From positions 943,340 to 1,007,339 of the forward strand of contig NMRB01000004.1 of NCBI GenBank assembly GCA_002633025.1: a DNA stretch of 64,000 bases. Reading direction: 5' to 3'. The stretch is from Notospermus geniculatus. Its lineage: Eukaryota > Nemertea > Pilidiophora > Heteronemertea > Lineidae. The position numbers and the translations under genes were made by a program. The notes under the pieces are model-generated. The model worked only from the letters and a program-made list of their open reading frames with translations. It made no database searches and was not told where the DNA came from. Every line of letters starts with the position of its first letter. Position 1 is the stretch's first letter. Positions 34,905 through 46,200 of this stretch are shown here, one piece after another.

Positions 34905-35166
34905 ACATGTAGCTACAATCAGAATAAAAGTACTTTTCTGTTTTTTTGGTAGTCAGAAGTTGTGAATGGTCACAAACGCAATAAAGGCCAAAAAATATAC
35001 TTGTTTTCTGAAACTTTATTTTGAAAATGCTCCATTTTACTCCAAAAATCTCCTTTCGTCGTCTTCCATCACAAGACACTCCTCGTAAAATATATATATG
35101 ATATGCCTTCACATCGATATGTATCGTGACAAGATCATCCACCAGGATAAAATAATGAACTAGGGG
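34905..35166. repeat. 262-bp overlap duplication, copy 1
   Basis: ACATGTAGCTACAATCAG to AATGAACTAGGGG repeats directly after the single N at 35167, with a few substitutions. Confidence 0.9.
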
Positions 35167-35167
35167 N
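35167..35167. other. single-N contig join
   Basis: The two sides share the same 260 bp, so adjoining contigs overlap here. Confidence 0.9.
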
Positions 35168-35432
35168 ACATGTAGCTACAATCAGTGGAATAAAAGTACT
35201 TTTCTGTTTCTTTGGTAGTCAGAAGTTGTGAATGGTAACAAATGCAATAAAGGCCAAAAAATATAGTTGTTTTCTGAAATTTTATTTTGAAAATGCTCCA
35301 TTTTACTCCAAAAATCTCCTTTCTTCGTCTTCCATCACAAGACACTCCTCGTAAAATATATATATGATATGCCTTCACATCGATATGTATCGTGACAAGA
35401 TCATCCACCAGGATAAAATAATGAACTAGGGG
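35168..35432. repeat. 262-bp overlap duplication, copy 2
   Basis: Second copy of 34905-35166; continues into unique sequence. Confidence 0.9.
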
Positions 35433-35590
35433 ACAAGTTTGGTACAGCGTGGTCCATTGGCTACGGTCAGATGAGAGGCAACTAGTGGTGGCTGAAGAAA
35501 CCATTAATACGGTGACAAGTTTGGTACAGTATGGCCTATCATGGCTATCGTTAGATACGGGGCATCATCTGGTGGTGGCTAAGGAAAACA
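35432..35590. repeat. two diverged tandem units of about 80 bp
   Basis: GACAAGTTTGGTACAG begins both 35432 and 35514, and GTGGTGGCT(G/A)A(A/G)G closes both units. The middles have diverged by substitution. The minus strand stays open across both units, but I recognise no protein. Confidence 0.6.
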
Positions 35591-37096
35591 GGCCACAATA
35601 TGGAACTGAATACTTGCATTGCCCCCAAACATAAGATTGCGCGGTTCCAGTTAAGAGAGGATGGATGTTATGTTGTATCTAGTACAAAACAAAAACAAAT
35701 TGGGTGTACAACTGTGAAGTGCACCTTGTTTATCCATTATTGTCGTTTAGGAGAGGAGACTATTGAAATGTGCGCAGTTTATAGTCGTGGCAAGATCACA
35801 GACGAATAACGAGGACAACAACCAATCACAAATTATCACGATACCACAAAACTACAGCAAAAACAAGAATTCTACCGGTGCCACTTGCTCATAAAAACTT
35901 GTCGCTTCAGGTATTCATAAAGCTTTACATATCACAAGCCAAAAATGCTCCAGCAAGACGGCGTGTGTTGATCTCGCAGGATGTCCTGTCGGGCCACACC
36001 TGGTGTGTCGGTGAAAGCATGGAGGTATAAAAGATAAGATGGAGAACGCACTGGCGAAGATGAAAGGTTCTATGTGAGTTATACCTCTATGGTGAAAGTC
36101 AGTTCAAGCCAGCAGCCATTGGCTAGGCCTGACGAAGATTTCGCATGCTGGCAGTCACAGAGAAGATAGTAATTTGGTTATCAATTCCACACGATGTACA
36201 CTGACGTCTCTCCTTACAAATGCCGACATTAGAATTCAGTCGTAATACACTTACTATCTCTACAAATAATACAGTTACATGTATTTTGTGCCTTTTTATA
36301 ACCCAGCCGGGGGATGCAAGGCATCACTAATCTCATTACTTCATTCAAAATACGAGACTAAAGTAATCTTAAATAAATTAGATTTCTTGTTCACATATAT
36401 ATTACAGGAATGTCTTAGCATCTAATCTCATACTTGTGTGTATACATGATTGTATATGCTACTATAAGATTCATAAAAAATAAAATGCTAACAGCTAACA
36501 CAGCAATATAAACAAAGTAGGCTTACAGCGTCATGGTAACATTTAAATTCGCAACACATTTGTTACATCAACAAGCACAAAATGTAAATAACATTATGTT
36601 ACAATATCTTACATTGGCATATACCAATACCGGTAATTTGTTTTTCAATGATATGTCAATGATTTGTTCACTGATTTCCTGCCTCCCGATTTTCTGCTGA
36701 TCGTCAGTCAAAATCTTCCGTCCTCACGAAGTCGAAATATTGCATGGTTGGTAAGATCCTCGGTGAAGCTGACACAGCGTTCAGTGAGCTGAAAGATAGA
36801 CAAGAACCGCGCTAAAGAAAGGTTTACCCAGTTTATATCAGTGTTCCGGGATTTCTTTATATCATCGACCAGTGAACCAATCAGAACAGCTTTTAAGGGA
36901 ACCAATCAGAATGCATGGTTTTTGTAGTTGCATTTTCCACCAATAGATGGCCATCACGTCCCAACCGGATCGAATGTTGACTGGTTTCCATCTCTGTCGG
37001 TCCACTCCCGCGGCCTCCCTGTCTGAATGAGCGCCACTGGAGTGCAGCGCAAAGACGGGAACCAGTCTACGAATAGGGGAGAATCTCCCAACAAAC
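35591..37096. other. no gene recognised; probable 3' region of receptor cassette
   Basis: A/T-rich sequence downstream (minus strand) of the nicotinic receptor C-terminal cassette. No motif seen. Confidence 0.4.
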
Positions 37097-38584
37097 TTAT
37101 TCATATCGCTTACGTAATTGCCAGGCACCAATGTTATTGCCGTAAGGAAGATGTTGTCGGTCGTCGTAGAAAGAGGGCGCTTGCAGTATGACGCCAAAAG
37201 TGCCACATAAGCAAGTCAATGAAAACACCCACAGGAACATTCGATCCAGCACCATACCGACGTATTTCCAGTCTTCTTTTATCTGAAACACACAAAATGT
37301 TGCATCATGGTCTTATTGCTTCGGGCTTGTTTTCCTGTTAGACATGCTTTCTGCTTTCTACTTACCTTCAGATCAGCATTCTCTTTCTTATACCGATCAC
37401 CTATATACCCAACTCCGTCTATAGAAATCCTTGTATCCTTCAGAATCTTGGAATCCTCGGGCAAATCGTCCATAAAGCTAAGAAATGTTTTATCGGTCGT
37501 TTCTGTCATGAAATCTGTTCGGGGCGGAATTAGGGGGCTCTCTCGACGGTCTCTGCGGTATCTGTAGTCCAAGTACCGTTCATGGACCTCAACACCGTTA
37601 AACGTCCGTATTAGGACCCTTTGTCCCTTTCTATTGCTGCGTTGCGCCGGCCGTTTCATCATCAGAAGTCCGGGGAGAACGTTAAGGAACATTTGCCGAA
37701 CCCACGGCGCCATGGTATGCGTCATGGTAGAGCGATGGTGATTGCTTAAGACTGTCACTGTAACTATTATAGACAACGTCACAAATATCATGGTAAAAAG
37801 GAGATATTTTCCAATGAGGGGGATGACGAATGATGTCGGCGGGATGATGTCGGATAGGAGAAGAAAAAACACGTTCAGGGACACGAGGATGTAGATACAC
37901 AATGTCACCTTCTCTCCACTCTCCGACGGGAGGTAAAAGACAAAAACGGTGAGATAAGATATGACGATACATGGAATAATGAGATTGACGGTGTAGAACA
38001 AAGGCCGCCGCCTGATGGTGATATTGAAGGTGATATCGGGATATGGTTCGTTGCAACACGGGTAATAGCGATCGGAACGCCGCGCTGGAACATCCAGGAC
38101 GTCCCATTCCACGCTCTTGATGTAGTTGTCCAGGTCTGTGCCGTTGCTGAAGGTGATCCTGCGTTCGTATTTGTGGAAATACATCTGGTGCATGTGCTTT
38201 AGATCGACCTGGAAGGAAAGGAAAGGCTTTTACGCCGTTCAAAAGGCTTATCTAGCTTTTCACAGAGGTCGAATGGCGTTGATGGGACTTCGCCCAGAAC
38301 TTCGTACCCAGGGCTTGGTGCGCTCCTGAGTTCTGGGTCAGAGGTTGTCTCGGCGAACTATACCCCTGGGGACGAGGTTGACTTCGCCCAGTCTCACGCT
38401 TACCTGAAACCCATCATACGTCCACGAACCGAACTTCAGGCTACAAGACTGCTCATCGAATGGGAAGAATTCGACGTCGATGTTGCATGAACTCTTGTAA
38501 ATGGCAGGCGGTTCCCATTCCACAAGTCCAGTAGGCCGCAGGACGGCTTTTGTTTTCATGGTGATCTCGTAGCTCCCGTCAGCG
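37097..38584 (-). CDS. nicotinic acetylcholine receptor alpha-type, distal C-terminal cassette
   Basis: Three minus-strand exons: 38584-38404, 38208-37366 and 37282-37097 (phases consistent, GT/AG). They encode the second half of a receptor subunit: the Cys-loop (C, 13 residues, C, around [13 protein letters not shown]), YYPCC with the vicinal Cys pair that marks alpha subunits, M1 ([17 protein letters not shown]), M2 ([17 protein letters not shown]), M3, a cytoplasmic loop of about 120 residues, and M4 after [10 protein letters not shown]. The first exon begins C|GCTGACGGGAGC, the normal nicotinic splice point after LYNN. No exons 1-4 exist next to it: the next thing upstream is the end of another cassette. 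Either it uses the upstream exons 48822-45730 by alternative splicing, or it is an N-terminally truncated gene. Confidence 0.85.
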
Positions 38585-40211
38585 CTGCAGGAGAGAAAGT
38601 TAATGGTTTGATTTCATCGGCTCTCCCCTTGTTGGCGATCAAGGTATCGCAGTTTCCCGAGACCGTGGTGCAAGGGCGAGGTTTTAGACGGGAGTGAAGG
38701 CACAAACCTGAGATTTTTTCTCGGGAAAGTTAGCTCTGTTTGGCCAACAGAACGTAGAAGAGCCAACTCGCACGAGATAACTCTCAGAAGTGGAACTCAT
38801 CGCACTAAGGAAGAAATAAGGAAACAAAACTTCAAATTTCAACAACAATTTATTACATCATCGATTGATGTATAGTTACTACTTTCAATCCATCCGTAAG
38901 ACGAACATGAGGCCATGAAAACGATTACTGTACTTGGGCCAAAAGAAACGAAGTATAGGCCTACTCCCAGGTGAAAAACTTAGCACGGCATGTTCGGTAG
39001 CTTACGCTGAGGAAGAGCTCTTCTTTGCTTTGATTTTCTGCTCCACAACACAGAATCATGCAGTTCTCTGCTCTTTGAATATAGGTGGCACATAACCACC
39101 AAGTTCCAAATAGTAATGAATCATTGTTTAAGTTCAGTAAAAGATCAAAAGGTGAGCTCTCCCTCAAATTTATTTCAGACAACAACCATACCCACATACC
39201 CATTATATACGTCGACAACAGTCTCGTGACACAAAGGGCAAATCAAAAACTACCATTCCAAGTAGCCGCCAGGTGTCTCGTGGGAAGTCAGTGGCGCACC
39301 TGGCGGCAAAGATGCCATCGGAAGGGCTGAAATAGTTGCCCAGGCGTACTCGACAACGATATAGACCTTCATGCTATGGTCGACGCTTAAATCTGGTTAG
39401 GTACAACTCTCTTGAACAATGGATGGATCATTTCCTATCACTCCTTTAGAGACTCCTTTAGAGGCAAGAATGAATTGTACTGTCACGTGTCATGGACCTC
39501 TGTTTATTACTCTATACAACAGATGTACGGCAAGAGTTCTGTTCGTGAAGTTCTCTGACAGGCTTGCAGAACTTTCAAAATTGTCGGAATAGATGAAAAT
39601 TGCAGGGATGATTGCCAAGGAAGTCACGTTTGCTGGGAGTAGTTTCTAGATCCAGATGGCGCCGAGGCGCAGATGCCTCAAGGCAACAGTCCAGCCTTCA
39701 TTACTGACAATACGAAACATATCTGATTTGCAGGCTACTGAAATCAAATCAGCAAATTTGAAGATCAGATTTTGGAGGAAGACGAAGTGAATAGGCCTAT
39801 GGCTATTTTTACGGCTCCTTGATGATGTACAGCCACATGTTCATGAGAAAGGCGTGTTGACGTGTGCATGTGCAGAGTGAGGAATGCTACCGTGAAAAAA
39901 ACAAATGCTTTTACTTCAGATTTGTACAGCATTGCCGAGTGCATTTGTATTGCAAAACTCAAGTAAAACATTTTACTAGTCTTTATTCATATGGCCCATT
40001 AAAACATCTTTAACATTTCGGTGCTTTCCCTAAAGAACGAGAGTATATCAGTGTCTCTTTGCTTCCGAAAAGGTATTTAACGAGGCCTATCGCTACAATG
40101 CAGCAGCGTCATCTTATTCTATAAGGAGATACATGTACGGTATGATGACCCAACGCAATTCAAGTCGTAGAATACAACAACCTAGGTTTAACCAAAATTA
40201 CAAATGTTGCT

Positions 40212-43200
40212 TTATGGTATCATCATCATTCCGTCTTGCCCCAATATGTCCTCTCCAAATTGTCCGCCATCTAATCCGAACGCTTCCTTCATGATATCGT
40301 CCACTATCTGGCCTTCGCTATTGCACACGGTATTCCCGCACCACCTCGAGTCCAAGTCGCCGTTCCCAAGCGGTGGCCTCTTGTCGTAGATCATCGGCGC
40401 CTGAAGAATGATACCGAATGTCCCGACGAGACACGAAGTGGTGAAGAGCCAGAAGAAGAGCCGATCTAATACCATGGCAACGAATTTCCAGTCTTCACGT
40501 ATCTGTTAAAAGGAGAAAAACGTACATTTAGTATGAAGTGAGAAGAGCACTGTGCCCCTTCTCTAAGATTTTTTCCTTTGTACCTGATATAAAGCATTCT
40601 GGATGCTGCAAGAGCAACAACTGACACAAAGGAGGAAGTAGCCAGGGACAATCTTGGATATTTTTTACTAACGTAGGTAATTATCATAATTTATGCTCAC
40701 GTCATTATCCTCGTCTTCCTTCTTCATATGCTCCGACAGAAAGTGAACCTGATCCAACATTTCATCAACCTCCGGACAGCTGGGGCCATCAAGACACCCA
40801 AGGTTACCAGACGATTCCTCAAAGGTGGCAGTGTTATGAGAAGCGTAAGCACAACGGGTATGGTCCTCGATGCGCCGCCTGGTGTAATCTCCAAGAACCT
40901 GCTCCGGAAGACTGTCATAAATGTCCCGGATGTGCGACCTCGTGTCAAGCCGGCCGTCTCTCATTCGCTGCTCACGTTTCCTCTGCCTCTTTTTCTCCTT
41001 CTGATCTTTCGTGTAGCGTTCTGGCCGCTTCATGAACAGCAACCGTGGCATGATGTGGAGAAACACCTGGCGAACCCACGACGGCATTTCATGGGTCGAA
41101 GAAGATCGGAAGTGGTCATTGAGGACAATTACTGTCGACATTATCGAGAGGACAACCACTATCATTGTAAATAATAAGTACTTCCCCATCAGGGGCACCA
41201 CAAACGACGTCGGGGGCGTAATGTCAACAAGAACTAAGAAAAACACATTCAAGGAGACCATGATGTAGATACTGAGGCCGACCTTTTCGCGGGAATCTGA
41301 GGGTACGCAGAAAACGAAGACTGTCAGGAACGAAATGACGACGCAAGGGATGATGAGATTGACGGTGTAAAACAATGGCTTTCTTCTCAAGGTGATATTG
41401 AAAGTGATGTCAGGAATAGGCTCCATACAGCAGGGGTAATAACTGTCCTTTCGGGTCGCGGGAACGCCTAGGACATCCCATTCAAAACTCTCCTCGAATG
41501 TATCCAAGCTGATTCCGAATTCAAAATCTATTTCACGTTCGTGTCTGTTCTTCTTGATTTGCAAGATATGTTTCAGATCGAGTTTGAACCCGTCGTAACT
41601 CCAAGAGCCAAATTTCATATGACACGACTGCTGATCGAAGGGAAAGAATTCTACGTCTATTTCACACGAACTTTTATAGACTGCAGGGGGGTTCCAGTTG
41701 ACAATGCCATCGTAGCTCACGGTTGCCTTGGTCATGATGGTGACTACGTAATCACCGTCAGCGCTGAAACAATACAAGTAGCCGTTTTTAAATTTCTGTT
41801 GATTAGTTTTCACGATTCTGTATCAGCCATTTCAAGTTAAAAACGTTGTTGTCGTCATTAAGTAGACCTGTTTCTGATCTCTTATTTTGTGACAGAAGAT
41901 TGGTTTCAGACGAGTTTTGAGCAGAAGAACTGCCAAATTACTTCATAAATCTAAATTATTTTTACTTTCATTCACAAAGTAGGTAATAGACAGTGGTCAT
42001 TAGATGGAAACCTGTACTGGATTGCATTACGTAATTGGTCAGTTAACCCTTTTTTAGCGAAGACTGGTTAAAGAATAAACAAGTGGATAAAAGAATTGAT
42101 GAAGAACGGGAATTTTCAGCAAGAATTTTGATATTTTTACGATAGTAATAGGAATTCATAGCCGTGTTTGGTCTTCTTCCCATACAAAAGATGGCAACAC
42201 AATCGCCAGATAAGCCCGTCAGTGAGGGTTCCAAATATTGGTTTAAAACGGTTGAATTTCAATGACCAATTTATCAAAATGTCGAATAATCAAATCAGTA
42301 AAATGACAAGGGTTGAGATGAAGCACTGCGCATGTCAGAGGCAATGGACAGAAGAACATTTCTTCCCAGGCAAAAGATTGATATTGGTCACGTGGTCCAG
42401 ACCAAAGATGGTGGCCTTATCTTTTATTTTCTAGCGCCTTCTCCAATATCTTTCTGACAAAAGATCGATCTTGTGTCAGCCTCGCCGTTTGGTCACGTGA
42501 CACTGAATTGGAACCTTGACGTCTGCTGACTGATATTGCGATTGCGAGTTTAGTGTTACAGTTCGCCGTTACGTGGTGCTGTTAAGCAGCAACATGCTGC
42601 ACAAGGAAATAATTTATCAGATATTTGCTTACGTGAGATCTGCTGTTTGAAAAACAAAGGATTTTCAGACCGATTTATTTGACAGTCCAACAAGATTTGC
42701 CTAATTTATAGAGATTACGCAGGGTATTTCAAACAACAGGCATTCCAAGAAATGAATTTACTGGGTGTTGGTGATAGATTATGATAGTTAAACGAACTGG
42801 TGTTAGGATTGTCTGTGGCTATATTATGGTGTACTGGGTAAGAAGAAAGATATTTCTGGTATAAGATGGGTGAGAAAGTTGGTAGAAAGTGGTGTAAGTT
42901 TTACCAAACCAGGCGGCAGCAAAATGCAGGATTGATGTTGGTGATGAAGATGACGAGGATGCTGACGATGCACTCTTGTTAATTTGGTTAGAAAGGAATA
43001 GTTTCTGTTAAAATAGGTTAGATTCGTTAATACTGAAGGTCTGGATTAGTTTGTAGAAAAAGTTTGATGTTAAAAGAACTGTGACACAGAATCATGAAAA
43101 GTAAATGATATTGAAATTAGCAAGCGGTGAATGCGCTGGGTTTGAGTTTTGTTTGATGTCACGCGCTGACGCCGTGTAGCGCGCTCAGCCGGCCAAACAG

Positions 43201-46200
43201 TAGCGCCATAACCAAAGCAAGCATGAGCAAGGGCAAGGGCCGGGAACTGGGGAGGGGTTAGTTGTTAGTTGAGTTTTTAGCCGAGTTGCCGGAATTCTAA
43301 AGCAAATGAGGACTGCGTTTCAATACAGCGAAACCAAGCTCGGAAACCCATATCAAGCTTCTGAAGCATGCTACAAGCCATGCACCGATGGCAATGAAGC
43401 GGTCACTAGTTCTGCAAAAACAAAATTGACCAAAGCCTCGATTTATCATCATCATCAGAAGAAAAGTAATCGACTTCTGTTGGCCGATCTGGTTGGCATT
43501 TGTTGTGGTGGCGGCCATTCCTAGGAAGGTATGTGATGGTCGTTGTCTAACGCGTTCTATCTCTCAGGAATCACAAGTTGAGGGTTTCAAAGCCAAATGC
43601 TGATCTGCTTCAGAATATATTCGGCAACGTTGGCGTAAAAATGTCTGGCAGATGCTTTTCTGGTGTTGCAGCCAGGGAGAGGGGCAGAAATGAACGAGTT
43701 GGTAGCCTACTTTGTATCGTGTGATAAGTAGTTAGTTACTGCAATATCAGGGAGTGGTGTATATAAGTCGTGTTTCTCTCGGAAAGCGCGCAAGGTCGGC
43801 GCGTTCGGCCGTATGTGCCAGCGGTCCTCGCGTTTGTTCTCTCTCACGTGCGGAGCTGCAATTTGGACAGTGCAACAGGAAATGGCGACAAGACAACACC
43901 ACCTTTGGGCCTGTGTAAGAAGGAGCGAGAGTGCGTACAATGCTTGATGTAATGGTGAGTGGAATACATGCATGACATCGCAGTGCATCACCCTCTTTTA
44001 GTGATGAAAAAAGACGATATAAACTAGACTAACAACCAACAGTGCACGACGTAATGCGTCCCGAAACACGTGACGTGTTTCCTCCATTTTTAATTGGTGG
44101 TTCGTCAATTTGGATGCACCCATAATTCAATGTCACAGTCTTATTTCAATGTTTATCATTCCCAAATAAGGCAGCCATTTGCCGACCATACTGCCCCGCC
44201 CCACCCCATCCCATCTTCAGCTTGCAATCCGTACCTCACTGACGGGTGATCATGACGAGGCAACAATGTTCTTTTACCATCAACCTGACTTCCGGTCACG
44301 TGATACTGGATGTATTCGTTGGTCGTTCAAAGAAGCAATTTAACTTGAATGAAAACGTCTTTTCTTGGATTAAAGCTCATATGTGTGTGTACACTTTGGA
44401 GGGATACAGAATTGTAGCCTACTTAATTGACTGCCTGCTCGTCCTGTGCGTACTGAGCCCAAGATCTAAACAGTTAATGCCACAAATCCGATACATCTAC
44501 GCGCCTTTAGAAAGTTTAATCTATGGCAGTTTAGTTCCAATTTTTTTTTCTTGCACTCTTTTGATATTCCGTGGCGGTGAAGGACAATCCTATGACTTTT
44601 TTATCAGCATAATTTTCCGGGCTTTCTACTGAACTCTCAAACGTCTCATTCGGATGGTTGATGCGACATCATTTACGCTACACAAACACAATAACTGCGC
44701 CACTTATTTGGTAAATGCACAGTATTTTTAAGCAGAATTGCATATCTTTTCAATTGTTCCAAGTTACACTTCCAGTAAGAACTTCAATAAATTTTCGTCC
44801 AAATTAAAACAAGACTGGTACTTGTGGTTTTTGACATTGGCGTACTAATTGATTTTGGATCGCGTGCTTCAGGAAGCGATCATGGAGTGTGGAATACCAT
44901 TGAGGCTTCAATGTGAAGTAATAACTATAGACTGGAGTGTGACGATTACTGTGACATGGTGCATTATGAGATGAGGGATATTCAAGGCCATTACTTCTGC
45001 ATTGGATATGAAGTGCCCCAGTTTTTATCCCAACAACTTGGAAAAGGTTCTGTTTTTCGGTGTATATTTTAGAAAGACTGTGCAAATACAAGTCACTGCA
45101 CATCACCGTGTATCACCCATCTTGACTTAATTATTATATCCCTTATAAATTTTATTATATCTCGAGTGATAAGTCTCGGAGACTACTGAGAACGCTCGCT
45201 TAAATGTATTCCCTTTTAGATCTATTTTTCCAAAGACTATAGCCCTTTCATCATCCCACCATTACTTCTCCTCTGTCTCGTGTTACAAGCTTCCCAATAA
45301 TGTTGATTACCCAGTAGAAATAATGGCCGAGATGAAACGTTTTCGCAGATAAATGTGTGAAAAGTACTTGATCCAGCTCCCTCAACCTCACCGTAAACGG
45401 ACGAGCAAATTAACTGAGGTGATGCGAAAAAGTGGAATGCTGTTATGCGGACTGTTCAAAGCATCTTGAGAATATCGGAGATTCTTAGCGCTTGCTCCCT
45501 TCGTCACCGAACACGTTTGTATGCGGTGACGGAGGGACCACTGATTACCTCAGGATGGTTGTAAGTATAAGAGAAGATGCCGTGAGTACTGAATAGAATG
45601 CATGCAGAAGGAAAAGCAGTGAATGCGAAGGATAAGTTGAATTATCAAAATTCATGCAACATTTTGTACTAATTTGATGTCATGTTTGAGAGAAAAGGGC
45701 ACAGTTCTGAAGAGGATGTTTGGACTTACTTGTTATATAAAACGATGTCAGGTAACCATATTTCCTCTGCTGGGACGTAGAGTACCTTCACCCCGCCATA
45801 TTTTTCTGGGTCCCATGTGAGCTTGTAGTCCCGCCATCTCTGAAACAGTTGGGAGAGGAAGAAGTAGTGTATTGCAGTTAATGTAGTGGTAGTGGTAGTG
45901 GTAGTGGTAGTGGTAGTGGTAGTGGTNGTAGTGGTAGTGGTGCATGGCACATGACACATTAGCTCGGCTGTATCAAATCGCCTGTGGCCCAGGATGTTAT
46001 GAAATACTGACGAGGTTGAAAATGATGCTTATGGAGACAATCTGCCAATTTCAAGGGGTTTATCATCTCATATCCCTGTGAGTCGACCGTCTTGTTGACG
46101 CACGTGATGTTCATCTCTTCCGCGCGAGATTGTCATTTTGCCAGTATCAGTAATCTAGCAAGCTGTTGTTTCCAATAAGATCGACGCTTTTGAGTCAGTG

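Noticed and set aside
42189-42264. Short frame [18 protein letters not shown]... in a receptor intron (and copy at 54008)
   Set aside because: Only about 24 codons and no donor or homologue recognised; chance cannot be excluded.
44246-44632. 128-codon plus-strand open frame (and copy at 56054-56440)
   Set aside because: It is identical in both copies only because the copies are alleles. It lies in a receptor intron, has no recognisable motif and no splice context.
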